Positions 25,831 through 33,641 of a DNA stretch of 64,000 nt are shown here, piece by piece. The notes below the pieces were generated by a model. That model was not told the origin of the DNA. It saw only the letters and a program-made list of their open reading frames with translations, and made no database searches. Position numbers and translations under genes: made by a program. Location: the NCBI RefSeq assembly GCF_001648775.1, contig NZ_LVEJ01000015.1, forward strand, positions 1 to 64,000, in the 5' to 3' direction. This DNA is from Pseudomonas fluorescens (GTDB taxonomy: Bacteria > Pseudomonadota > Gammaproteobacteria > Pseudomonadales > Pseudomonadaceae). Numbering within the stretch: the stretch's first letter is position 1; the number at the start of each line of letters is the position of its first letter.

Positions 25831-27477
25831 TCAACCTTCTCTCACCAGGAACAGTGTCGGGGTTTGCGTGGGAGAGCGTTGGACGCCGCCGACCAGATAG
25901 ATGATTTCGTACTCCGTCAGCGCCGTGCTGAGTCTTTGTTTGTTCGACGCACTGAGCCTGTTTTGAAAGTCCGTGCGGCTGAGTTCGGAGCCGGGCAGGG
26001 TGGGACGAGGAACGCTGTCTGTGCTGATGCGTGGCAGTTTCAAGACGAAAATCGCGGCAACGCCTGCCCGGTAAAAAATCAGGGCGCCTTCTTGGTGCGG
26101 GCGTGTCGTCGGGCTGACGGTATAGCCTTCGTGTTGCAGCACGCCGGTAAACAAATTTCTCAGGCTGGCACCCGTTGGCGCTGCGGCGTAGACCGCCCAT
26201 TCGACGGGAAAGTGTTGCGGCTCAAAGTCGACGCGTTGCAGCAGTTCCGTAGCGCGTGGCGGCAGGGTGAGTATCCCTCCGGGCACCAGGTTGTCGGGCT
26301 GTGTCGGCAGTTTGGGTAACAGCAACAACGGGTCAGCGAGGGTGCGCCTCGGGATCTCGTCGTTGACCCGGTCCAGCCAGTTGCGAAATATCAGCGCCAT
26401 CAGCGACAGCCCATGCGCGTCGAGCCCCTCAGGTCGCCTGACTTGATTGAACACCGACCTGGCAATGGCACTGGCTGTTGGCGGTGATAGATAGCTGAAT
26501 GCGCTGGCAACGTATTGGCTCGGGGCCATGGTAAACGGCGGATGATTGTCCACCACCCGCCATTGACCATCGCGTTTCAACGCCCACTTCGGCTGTCGTA
26601 AAGGTTGATTGCGCAACATCTGATCGAAGGCATCGAAATCGCCGGGCGCAAACCCCGGGTGCTGCAGATAGACCAGAGCGGTGTCGGGGCGCAGGTGTTG
26701 CGCCACGATCGCATAGTGTTTGCCGTCTATTTCGATCGACGCGCCTGACGCTGGCGGGGTGGTTTTTCCCCAGTTTTTCCACTGACCGGCGGACAAGTCC
26801 AGCGGCCCAGGCTCCTGTGAAAACAGGTTCTGCGCCAGTGCGCTCGCATCGGCAGCGACCTCGGCCTCGGCCTCGTCTGCCAGACGCGCTTGCTTGCTCG
26901 AGTGTGCGATGCCTTCAGGCGGGATGTCAGACGCCTGACGTTTCATGGGGGTGGCGACGGCGGCGACCTGACGCCAGAGTGGGCTGCCGGGAATCTGCTC
27001 AACGCGTTCGCCGGACGGGATCGATTCCTGGGCATGGGTCTGTCGGTAACCGGCAGAGTCGTGGCGCACCATGACCAGTCCACCGTCCATTTCGACATAG
27101 GCCTTTTTGTGCTTGTCGTAGCGAATGCCTTCGGTTGTCGCGGGAGTTTTTTTCAGTAGGTTGGCCGATTCGCTATCAATGAAAACCGGATGTTGCGAGG
27201 TGCCCGATAGTGGGCTGTCGGCTGCCTGGATCGGTGGGGGCGATTGAGGTTGTGAGTCCGGCAAGGGACTGACGATGGCGCGGGTGCGCGGCTCGGATAG
27301 CCCCGGCACTATGTTCGCTGTAGACGAGGTCGAAATCGGATCTGCGCCTGTGCCCGGCGAAGCGGGGTGCCCAAGGTCGACGCGGGAGTCGCTCAGAGGA
27401 TCTTGCGAGGGTCTGGTGGGCGAGGTCGGTCCTTCGGGGGAAGGCGAGTCAGTGAATTTGCGGGGTGGTTTTGCCAT
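25831..27477 (-). CDS. Orphan effector-like protein, paralog B (548 aa)
   Basis: Function not recognised. It starts MAKPPRKFTDSP with a Pro/Ser-rich head of about 110 residues, then one copy of the short motif (GIRYDKHKKAYVEMDGGLVMVR ... GYRQ ... PGSPLWRQV). It then shares the C-terminal domain of paralog A: NWGKTTPPASG, IEIDGKHYAIV, YLQHPGFAPGDFDAFDQML, QPKWALKRDGQW, HGLSLMALIFRNWLDR, LADPLLLL, LQRVDFEPQHFP, YAAAPTG, IIYLVGGVQ, TLFLVREG. It lacks the extra N-terminal motif of A. GGAG lies 7 nt before the ATG. It is first of the three-gene run B - A - pore protein; A starts 84 bp downstream. Confidence 0.7.
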   Translation of the reverse strand: MAKPPRKFTDSPSPEGPTSPTRPSQDPLSDSRVDLGHPASPGTGADPISTSSTANIVPGLSEPRTRAIVSPLPDSQPQSPPPIQAADSPLSGTSQHPVFIDSESANLLKKTPATTEGIRYDKHKKAYVEMDGGLVMVRHDSAGYRQTHAQESIPSGERVEQIPGSPLWRQVAAVATPMKRQASDIPPEGIAHSSKQARLADEAEAEVAADASALAQNLFSQEPGPLDLSAGQWKNWGKTTPPASGASIEIDGKHYAIVAQHLRPDTALVYLQHPGFAPGDFDAFDQMLRNQPLRQPKWALKRDGQWRVVDNHPPFTMAPSQYVASAFSYLSPPTASAIARSVFNQVRRPEGLDAHGLSLMALIFRNWLDRVNDEIPRRTLADPLLLLPKLPTQPDNLVPGGILTLPPRATELLQRVDFEPQHFPVEWAVYAAAPTGASLRNLFTGVLQHEGYTVSPTTRPHQEGALIFYRAGVAAIFVLKLPRISTDSVPRPTLPGSELSRTDFQNRLSASNKQRLSTALTEYEIIYLVGGVQRSPTQTPTLFLVREG

Positions 27478-27707
27478 GGGGTTGCTCCGATGAATTGCAG
27501 ATTCAGTGATCTGAAATGCACCCGGTGATCAGGTCGCAACGACGAGGGCAGAGGTGCCACAGCGCAGTTACCCGATTCGGGCTTCAAGGGAGTGATGTTC
27601 GGAAAAAGGCAGTGGCCGCGTGCGGTACATATGCCTTGAGTCGAAGGCAAACGATGCAAGACGTTACTGCGCCTGCGGCCGCTGATCCTCAACGTGGCGG
27701 GAAACAG

Positions 27708-27738
27708 GGCGGGCTGATTCAGCAGGAATCAGCCCGCC
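27708..27738 (-). terminator. Hairpin after the LysE-family gene
   Basis: Perfect 13-bp stem GGCGGGCTGATTC / GAATCAGCCCGCC with a 5-nt loop, 6 bp past the exporter stop. The rest of the gap up to paralog B (27478-27707) shows no gene. Confidence 0.75.
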
Positions 27739-27744
27739 AGTGTC

Positions 27745-28374
27745 TCAATGGCTGCTGAGCAACGAGGCTGCGCCGGCACCACCAAACAAACCGGCACTGA
27801 TCCGGTTGAACCAGCTCTGGCCTTTGCCACTGCGCAGATAGCGCGCGGCACCGTGGGCACCCAGTCCATAGGCCAGCTTGCAGAGCAGATCGAGCACCGT
27901 CCAGGTCGCGATCATCACCAGCAACTGCGGCAGGAACGGTTGTTCGGCGCTGAGAAACTGCGGCAGGAAGGCGGCGAAGAACAGGATGTCCTTCGGGTTG
28001 CTCGCGCCCAGCACAAAGGCGCGGCCGAACAGCGTACGGAAGCGTGGTACCGGCGCTGCTTGCGGCACTTCGGCGCCGACCGAGGGCTGCCGCGATTGCT
28101 GCCAGCTCTGCCAGGCGAGATAGAACAGGTACAGGGCGCCGACGATCTTCAGCGCGCTGAAAAGTTTTTCCGACGCCAGCAGCAATGCACCGAGGCCCAG
28201 GGCCGAGGCGCTGAGCAGGCAGATCGAGGCGCTGACGCCGCCGAGAAAGGCCGGGTAAGAACGGCGCAGGCCGTAGTTCAGACTGTTGCTGATCATCAGC
28301 AATGACAGTGGCCCCGGAATGAGGATCACCACCAGTGCAGCGCCGCTGAACAGCAGCCAGGTTTCCAGACTCAT
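27745..28374 (-). CDS. LysE/RhtB-family amino-acid exporter
   Basis: 209-aa inner-membrane exporter with six predicted helices. The family N-terminus (LLFSGAALVVILIPGPLSLLMISNSLNYGLRRS) and the NPKDILFFAAFLPQF motif are clear. AGGAGG lies 8 nt upstream of the ATG at 28374. Relatives export amino acids such as homoserine, threonine, lysine or leucine; the substrate here cannot be read. It lies downstream of the purine permease on the same strand with a terminator between them. Confidence 0.92.
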   Translation of the reverse strand: MSLETWLLFSGAALVVILIPGPLSLLMISNSLNYGLRRSYPAFLGGVSASICLLSASALGLGALLLASEKLFSALKIVGALYLFYLAWQSWQQSRQPSVGAEVPQAAPVPRFRTLFGRAFVLGASNPKDILFFAAFLPQFLSAEQPFLPQLLVMIATWTVLDLLCKLAYGLGAHGAARYLRSGKGQSWFNRISAGLFGGAGAASLLSSH

Positions 28375-28414
28375 CACTTTCCTCCTTTTTTTGTTGTACT
28401 CAAGAATGTGCAAA

Positions 28415-28438
28415 AGCCCCACCGGTAAGGGTGAGGCT
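28415..28438 (-). terminator. Terminator after the purine permease
   Basis: Stem AGCCTCACC / GGTGGGGCT (one G-U pair) on the minus strand followed by TTT, just after the permease stop at 28465. Confidence 0.75.
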
Positions 28439-28464
28439 GTTTTGACGCTTGAACCGCGTGACGC

Positions 28465-29814
28465 TTACAGGAAGATGAACTTGGCGATGAAGATCGCGCA
28501 GAGCACCCACAGGCTGACGGAAATCTCTTTGTATTTACCGGTGCCGGCCTTCAGCGCGACGTAGGTAATGAAGCCCAGCGCGATGCCGTCGGCGACCGAG
28601 AAGGTCAGCGGCATCATGATCGCGGTAACGATCGCCGGGATCGCATCCGTGGCTTCGTCCCATTCGATGTGGGCCATACCGCCCATCATCAGCATCGCCA
28701 CGTAGATCAGTGCACCGGCGGTGGCGTAAGCGGGAATCATGCCGGCCAGCGGGGCGAAGAACATCGCCGCTATAAATAGCACACCTACGGTGACCGCGGT
28801 AAGACCAGTCCGACCACCAGCGGCGACGCCGGCAGCACTTTCCACGTAGCTGGTGACCGGCGGAACACCGACCACGGCGCCGAAAACGCTGGACGCACTG
28901 TCGGCTTTCATGGCACGGGAGAGGTTTTCGATGCGGCCGTCAGCGTTGACCAGATTGGCGCGCTGGGCGACCCCCATCAAGGTGCCGGCGGTGTCGAACA
29001 TGTGCACGAAGAGGAACGCCAGCACCACGCTGATCATGCTGACGTTGAACACGCCGGCAACGTTCATGGCCATGAAGGTTGGCGCCAGACTTGGCGGGGT
29101 CGACATGATCCCTTCGTAATGCACGATACCGAGGCCCCAACCGGCGAGGGTCACGGTGATGATGCTGATGAGGATCGCGCCGAAGACCTTGTGGTAGCTG
29201 AGGATCGCAATCATCAGGAAGCAGATGGCCGCGAGCAGCGGGCCCGGTTCGCGCAGGGAGCCGAGTTTGATCAGGGTCGCCGGGCTATCGACGACGATAC
29301 CCGCGGTTTTCAGCCCGATCAGGCCGAGGAACAGACCGACACCGGCACCCATCGCAAAGCGCAGGCTGACCGGAATGCTGTTCAGCAGCCACTCACGAAT
29401 GCGCGAGAAGGTCAGAATCATGAACAACACACCGGAGACAAATACCGCACCGAGGGCGGTTTCCCAGTTGTAGCCCATGGTGCCGACCACGGTGTAGGTA
29501 AAGAATGCGTTGAGGCCCATGCCCGGCGCCAGGCCGACCGGCCAGTTGGCGTACAGGCCCATCAACAGGCAGCCCAGTGCGGCGGCGATACAGGTGGCGA
29601 CGAAGGCTGCACCGTGGTCAATCCCGGCATCGGCCATGATGTTCGGGTTGACGAAGATGATGTAAGCCATGGTGATAAAGGTTGTCAGACCGGCAATCAG
29701 CTCGGTCTTCACCGTGGTGCCATGCAAGCTGAGTTTGAACAGACGTTCCAGCAAGCCACTGCGTAATGGCGGCGAGAGTTCCAGCGTCGATGCTTCGGAT
29801 TTGCGGCTTTCCAC
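28465..29814 (-). CDS. AzgA-type guanine/hypoxanthine permease
   Basis: 449-aa NCS2-related purine permease of the AzgA/PbuG branch, importing adenine, guanine or hypoxanthine with protons. Family features: ELIAGLTTFITMAYIIFVNP near residue 40, GMGLNAFFTYTVVG, FLFVHMFDTAGTLMGVA and TSYVESAAGVAAGGRTGLTA. The GTG start at 29814 has GAGGAG 9 nt upstream. An operator-like TTGTGTACAA 131 bp upstream matches the one before uraH, so it is probably co-regulated with the ureide genes. Confidence 0.92.
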   Translation of the reverse strand: MESRKSEASTLELSPPLRSGLLERLFKLSLHGTTVKTELIAGLTTFITMAYIIFVNPNIMADAGIDHGAAFVATCIAAALGCLLMGLYANWPVGLAPGMGLNAFFTYTVVGTMGYNWETALGAVFVSGVLFMILTFSRIREWLLNSIPVSLRFAMGAGVGLFLGLIGLKTAGIVVDSPATLIKLGSLREPGPLLAAICFLMIAILSYHKVFGAILISIITVTLAGWGLGIVHYEGIMSTPPSLAPTFMAMNVAGVFNVSMISVVLAFLFVHMFDTAGTLMGVAQRANLVNADGRIENLSRAMKADSASSVFGAVVGVPPVTSYVESAAGVAAGGRTGLTAVTVGVLFIAAMFFAPLAGMIPAYATAGALIYVAMLMMGGMAHIEWDEATDAIPAIVTAIMMPLTFSVADGIALGFITYVALKAGTGKYKEISVSLWVLCAIFIAKFIFL

Positions 29815-29944
29815 AGCGAGTACTCCTCAAGAGTTTTATTGTTATTTCCAGGGCCGGACCCATGAGGGGTGGCAGCGGCCCTTTGAGGCGAACGCGAATT
29901 TGTTGACCATGCGGTCAGGAACTCGCACGCTGTGGATTATGCTT

Positions 29945-29954
29945 TTGTGTACAA
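29945..29954. promoter_or_regulatory. TTGTGTACAA upstream of the purine permease
   Basis: Within TTTGTGTACAAAT, identical over 10 bases to the site at 19486-19495. It lies in an AT-rich stretch that should contain the permease promoter. No purine-riboswitch-like fold is apparent in the leader. Confidence 0.6.
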
Positions 29955-30027
29955 ATAAAGCAAATATTGTTTTTGGTTTTGTTTACGAAAGTTCCGTCGA
30001 TAGGGATATATCGCCTCCGAAGGCCCC

Positions 30028-30078
30028 CTTCGCGAGCAGGGGGACGCATACCCCTGTGGGAGCGAGCCTGCTCGCGAA
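30028..30078. repeat. REPIN with a truncated left arm
   Basis: The right arm (30055-30078) is a full REP. The left arm stops after CTTCGCGAGCAGG and continues into GGGACGC, so the element has lost about 10 bp. Confidence 0.85.
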
Positions 30079-30089
30079 GAGGTCGCCAT

Positions 30090-30536
30090 TCAATCAAGAA
30101 CTGTCTGGTTGTTCCCCAACGCCTTATTCACCGCCAACCACCCATTCACCGCCGCTTCCCCAGCCTCGGCAAACACCCGCTCCAGCAATTTCACCTGCTC
30201 ACGCCGCAGTGCCTGTTCAAACTTCGCACCGTCCGCCGTCAGTTCCAGCAGCCGTTTACGCTTGTCAGCCTCCGACGCCACGCTGTCGACCAGATGCATT
30301 TCCTGCAACTGTCGCAATGGCATGTTCAACGCCTGCTTGCTCACCCCGAGCAACCCCAGCAATTCCTTCACGCTCAAATTCGGATAACGCGCGATGAAAA
30401 ACACAATGCGCTGATGCACCCGCGACAGCCCGCGGCGCTCGAGCATTTCATCCGCCTTGGCGGTGAACGCCTGATAGCCGAAGAAAAACGCTTCCATCGC
30501 TTGCTGCTGACTGGATGGGTTTTTAAGGTCAAGCAT
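30090..30536 (-). CDS. MarR-family transcriptional regulator
   Basis: 148-aa winged-helix regulator. The core reads LSRVHQRIVFFIARYPNLSVKELLGLLGVSKQALNMPLRQLQ (recognition helix) then a wing SVASEADKRKRLLELTADG. The ATG at 30536 gives MLDLKNPSSQQQ; an upstream TTG is possible but less likely. It is divergent from the aminotransferase gene with 82 bp between the starts, so it probably regulates that gene and itself. The ligand is unknown. Confidence 0.9.
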   Translation of the reverse strand: MLDLKNPSSQQQAMEAFFFGYQAFTAKADEMLERRGLSRVHQRIVFFIARYPNLSVKELLGLLGVSKQALNMPLRQLQEMHLVDSVASEADKRKRLLELTADGAKFEQALRREQVKLLERVFAEAGEAAVNGWLAVNKALGNNQTVLD

Positions 30537-30618
30537 GTTGACGTACTCGCTCAAGCTGTCGTAATTTCAGTCAACCAGTTTGACTCATTTTTCGCCTCCC
30601 TCGCTACCGGTGACCGCC

Positions 30619-31785
30619 ATGGCTTTTTCCGAACGTGTCTCGCGCCTTAAAAGTTCTTTGATCCGTGAAATCCTCGCCGCGGCGCAGCGCCCGGAGGTGA
30701 TGTCGTTCGCCGGCGGCTTGCCGGCCGAAGCCATGTTGCCGAAGGTCGAATGGGCCGACATGCCGCTTTCGCTCGGCCAATACGGTATGAGCGAAGGCGA
30801 ACCGGCGTTGCGTGAGGCGCTGGCGGCAGAGGCGAGGGCGCTGGGGCTGGAGTGCGAGGCGGGCCAGGTATTGGTGGTCAGCGGTTCGCAACAAACCCTC
30901 GATCTGGCAGCCAAGCTGTACATCGACAAGGGCACGGAAATTCTCCTGGAAGCACCGACCTATCTTGCTGCGCTGCAAATCTTCCAGCTGTTCGGCGCCG
31001 ATTGCCTGACCGTGCCGCAAGAAGCGGATGGTCCGAACCTGACGCAGTTGCGCCATCGTCTGGAACAGCATCGCCCGGCGTTTATCTACTTGATCCCGAC
31101 CTTCCAGAACCCGTCAGCCGTGCGCTACAGCGAAGCCAAACGCGCAGCGGTCGCGGCATTGCTCGATGAATTCGGCGTCACCCTGATCGAAGACGAGCCC
31201 TACCGCGAACTGACGTTCGACGGTGGCAGCGCCAAACCGATTGCCGGCCGGCTGAAGAAGGCGAGCTGGATCTACACCGGCACCGTGTCGAAAACCTTGC
31301 TGCCCGGCTTGCGCGTCGGCTACCTGATTGCCAGCCCGGACCTGTTCCCGCACCTGCTCAAACTCAAGCAATCGGCGGATCTGCACACCAACCGCATCGG
31401 CCAGTGGCAGGCGTTGCAATGGATCGGCACTGAAAAATATCAGCAGCATCTGAGCGAATTGCGTGGGTTTTATCGTCAGCGGCGTGATGCCTTTCAAACG
31501 GCGCTGGAAACGCACTTTGCTGATCTGGCCGAGTGGAACATGCCGCAGGGCGGGCTGTTTTTCTGGCTGACGTTGAAGCAGCCGCTGGATACGCGGACGT
31601 TGCTCAATGAGGCCTTGGCCAATGATGTGGCGTTTATGCCGGGGGAGCCGTTCTTTCCGGATCCGGATAACAATCTCGGGCATTTGCGCCTGAATTTCAG
31701 CCACATCGATCCGGCGCGGCTGGAGGAAGGGTTGAAGCGATTGGCGGCGGTAGTGCGGCGGGCTCAGCTAGAGAAAGCGGCCTGA
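30619..31785 (+). CDS. PLP-dependent aminotransferase (class I/II)
   Basis: 388-aa fold-type I aminotransferase of the group that includes 2-aminoadipate and other broad-specificity transaminases and the catalytic half of MocR regulators. LRE-type opening (SFAGGLPAEAMLP), SGSQQTLDLAAKLY, NPSAVRYSEAKR, EDEPYRELTF and the PLP-lysine segment TGTVSKTLLPGLRVGY are clear, as is the late Arg in LRLNFSH. The ATG at 30619 gives the usual N-terminus and leaves 82 bp for a divergent promoter. The amino donor and acceptor are not predictable. Confidence 0.9.
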   Translation: MAFSERVSRLKSSLIREILAAAQRPEVMSFAGGLPAEAMLPKVEWADMPLSLGQYGMSEGEPALREALAAEARALGLECEAGQVLVVSGSQQTLDLAAKLYIDKGTEILLEAPTYLAALQIFQLFGADCLTVPQEADGPNLTQLRHRLEQHRPAFIYLIPTFQNPSAVRYSEAKRAAVAALLDEFGVTLIEDEPYRELTFDGGSAKPIAGRLKKASWIYTGTVSKTLLPGLRVGYLIASPDLFPHLLKLKQSADLHTNRIGQWQALQWIGTEKYQQHLSELRGFYRQRRDAFQTALETHFADLAEWNMPQGGLFFWLTLKQPLDTRTLLNEALANDVAFMPGEPFFPDPDNNLGHLRLNFSHIDPARLEEGLKRLAAVVRRAQLEKAA

Positions 31786-31790
31786 AAAAC

Positions 31791-31824
31791 AAATAAACCG
31801 GCTCATGGGCCGGTTTATTTTTGT
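31791..31824 (+). terminator. Terminator after the aminotransferase
   Basis: 12-bp perfect stem AAATAAACCGGC / GCCGGTTTATTT followed by TTGT, 5 bp past the stop codon. Confidence 0.9.
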
Positions 31825-31854
31825 CTGGGATTTGTGGTGCCTGTAAGGGCCTCA

Positions 31855-31922
31855 TCGCGAGCAGGCTCGCTCCCACAATGGAAATGCATTCCAAAGGGTG
31901 GGAGCGAGCCTGCTCGCGAAGG
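31855..31922. repeat. REPIN
   Basis: Compact inverted REP pair between the convergent aminotransferase and glutaredoxin-like genes. Confidence 0.9.
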
Positions 31923-31947
31923 CGTCAATCAAATTCCGATATGAACC

Positions 31948-32319
31948 TCAGACCGCCGCAAACCGCTTATCCAGATAATCAATAATCACCTTGGACTCAT
32001 ACATCCAGGTTGTCTGCCCATTCTCTTCAATGCGCAGGCAAGGCACTTTGATCCGGCCACCCTGTTCCAGCAGGACCTGACGATCCTGCTCGTTATTCTT
32101 CGCATCCTTCAGCGCCACCGGCACATTCAGACGACGCAACGTACGGCGGGTTTTTACGCAGAACGGGCAGGCGTGGAACTGATACAAGGTCAGGTCTTTT
32201 GCTGCCGCATCCACCTGCGCCTGAGCGGCCACGGGGCGTTTTTTCTTGCCCGGACGGGTGATGAAGTCGATGAAGATAACCAGTTGGCCGAGGCCGACAC
32301 GAAGCGCTTTGACGAACAC
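31948..32319 (-). CDS. Glutaredoxin-like / GST N-terminal domain protein
   Basis: 123-aa thioredoxin-fold protein. An N-terminal hydrophobic segment (LGQLVIFIDFITRPGKKKR, residues 10-28) probably tethers it to the membrane. It is followed by a glutaredoxin domain with CPFC at 51-54, the cis-Pro in KVPCL and a C-terminal MYESKVIIDYLDKRF helix as in GST N-domains. The GTG at 32319 has GTGAGG 8 nt upstream and is preferred to a GTG seven codons earlier. A thiol-disulfide role is likely; the partner is unknown. Confidence 0.88.
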   Translation of the reverse strand: MFVKALRVGLGQLVIFIDFITRPGKKKRPVAAQAQVDAAAKDLTLYQFHACPFCVKTRRTLRRLNVPVALKDAKNNEQDRQVLLEQGGRIKVPCLRIEENGQTTWMYESKVIIDYLDKRFAAV

Positions 32320-32384
32320 GTTGAAAGCCTCACGGTGCACATTGAGAAAGGCGCGCAGCTTACCCGATTTTTCACGGACGAAAA

Positions 32385-32409
32385 AAAACCGGCGATGAAT
32401 GCCGGTTTT
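32385..32409 (-). terminator. Terminator after folE
   Basis: AAAACCGGC / GCCGGTTTT stem with a 7-nt loop, and a run of T on the minus strand, 14 bp past the folE stop. It lies in the gap before the glutaredoxin-like gene. Confidence 0.88.
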
Positions 32410-32423
32410 CTTCGGGTAACGAA

Positions 32424-32984
32424 TTACTTGATCAGGCTGAGAAACTCGCTGCGGGTCGCGGCGTTTTCGCGGAACTCACCCAGCATCACCGAAGTGATCA
32501 TCGACGAATTCTGCTTCTCGACACCGCGCATCATCATGCACATGTGCTTGGCCTCGATCACCACCGCCACGCCCAGCGCGCCGGTGACTTGCATGACCGC
32601 ATCGGCGATCTGACGGCTGAGGTTTTCCTGGATCTGCAGGCGGCGGGCGTACATGTCGACGATCCGCGCGACCTTTGACAGGCCCAGCACTTTGCCGCTC
32701 GGGATGTACGCAACGTGCGCCTTGCCGATGAACGGCAGCAGGTGGTGTTCGCACAACGAGTACAACTCGATGTCCTTGACCAGCACCATTTCGCTGTTGT
32801 CGGAGCTGAACAGGGCACCGTTGGTGACCTCTTCGAGCGTCTGTTCATAACCGCGGCAGAGGTACTGCATGGCTTTGGCGGCACGCTTTGGCGTGTCGAG
32901 CAGGCCCTCGCGGGAGACGTCCTCGCCCAATTGGCCGAGAATCGCGGTGTAGTTCTGTTCCAGTGTCACAGGGGCTGATTCCAT
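32424..32984 (-). CDS. folE: GTP cyclohydrolase I
   Basis: 186-aa homodecameric zinc enzyme that converts GTP to 7,8-dihydroneopterin triphosphate, the first step of folate/pterin synthesis. The zinc and catalytic region LCEHHLLPF (77-85), [18 protein letters not shown], and QIADAVMQ / [12 protein letters not shown] are all present. The ATG at 32984 has no good Shine-Dalgarno, and only 7 bp separate it from the end of a truncated recombinase, so its original upstream region may have been replaced. Pseudomonads often carry more than one folE. Confidence 0.94.
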   Translation of the reverse strand: MESAPVTLEQNYTAILGQLGEDVSREGLLDTPKRAAKAMQYLCRGYEQTLEEVTNGALFSSDNSEMVLVKDIELYSLCEHHLLPFIGKAHVAYIPSGKVLGLSKVARIVDMYARRLQIQENLSRQIADAVMQVTGALGVAVVIEAKHMCMMMRGVEKQNSSMITSVMLGEFRENAATRSEFLSLIK

Positions 32985-32991
32985 AAGGGTT

Positions 32992-33357
32992 TCAGAGGGG
33001 TACTGTTTCTGTCTGTACCAATTTTGTACCAATCAAGCTGTTTTCGAGCTTACCGAGTTCAACCCAGTCAGTGCTGGAGTTGATCCATCGGGCGTAAGTC
33101 GATAGCAACATCTGAACGCTATGACCGAGCTGAGTGGCAATAAACGCAGGGTTCATACCCGCCATGAGGCACATGGTAGCGTATGTGTGTCGGCAGTTGT
33201 ATTGCCGGCGGGCGCGAATCCCCAATTCGATCAGCGCGGCCTGGAAGAGTTTGTCCGCCACTTCGAATGAGCGCTCCGTTCGCGACAGGTGTTTGAATGG
33301 CAGAAAATAACCCTCCCCGGAACGCTCACCGACATCCAGTGCGCCAGCGTAGATCCC
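32992..33357 (-). pseudogene. Truncated tyrosine recombinase (phage-type integrase), C-terminal fragment
   Basis: About 120 codons are open after an in-frame stop at 33358-33360. They begin GIYAGALDVGERSGEGYFLPFKHL and contain the C-terminal catalytic signatures of a tyrosine recombinase: YNCRHTYATM (box with Arg), TQLGHSVQMLLSTYARW (His and the nucleophilic Tyr). The N-terminal and core-binding parts are missing, so it cannot be active alone. It ends 7 bp from folE and marks an old integration at this point. Confidence 0.85.
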
Positions 33358-33641
33358 TCACTTCAGCGATTTTATCGAGTAAAATCGTGAAACATCATTT
33401 TTGCTATGGCGGCACTCGCCATACTCGCTGCTTCTAATGACCCGCAAAGGTGTCAGTGACGCAAAGGCCACAGTCAACCTTTACCCTGTAAAGAAGCCAG
33501 AGAGTTGCTGTGTGTCGAGGCTGAGTCTTGGCATTCGCAGGCAAGAAGAGATGGGTGAAAGGTTCATTTAAAACGACGGCCCGAAAGGGTCTTTTGCATT
33601 ACCTGGATGCGATTTTCGCGCCTGTTAGCCAAAGGAAAATC
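33358..33641. other. Non-coding gap beside the integrase fragment
   Basis: 284 bp with no gene I can support. It holds a perfect GATTTTA-tcgag-TAAAATC dyad (33369-33387) that could be an operator or island-end remnant, and should contain the promoter of the 206-aa membrane gene. Confidence 0.4.

Noticed and set aside
29815..30027. Possible purine riboswitch before the AzgA-type permease
   Set aside because: No conserved three-way junction or purine-aptamer loop sequences; a DNA operator fits better.
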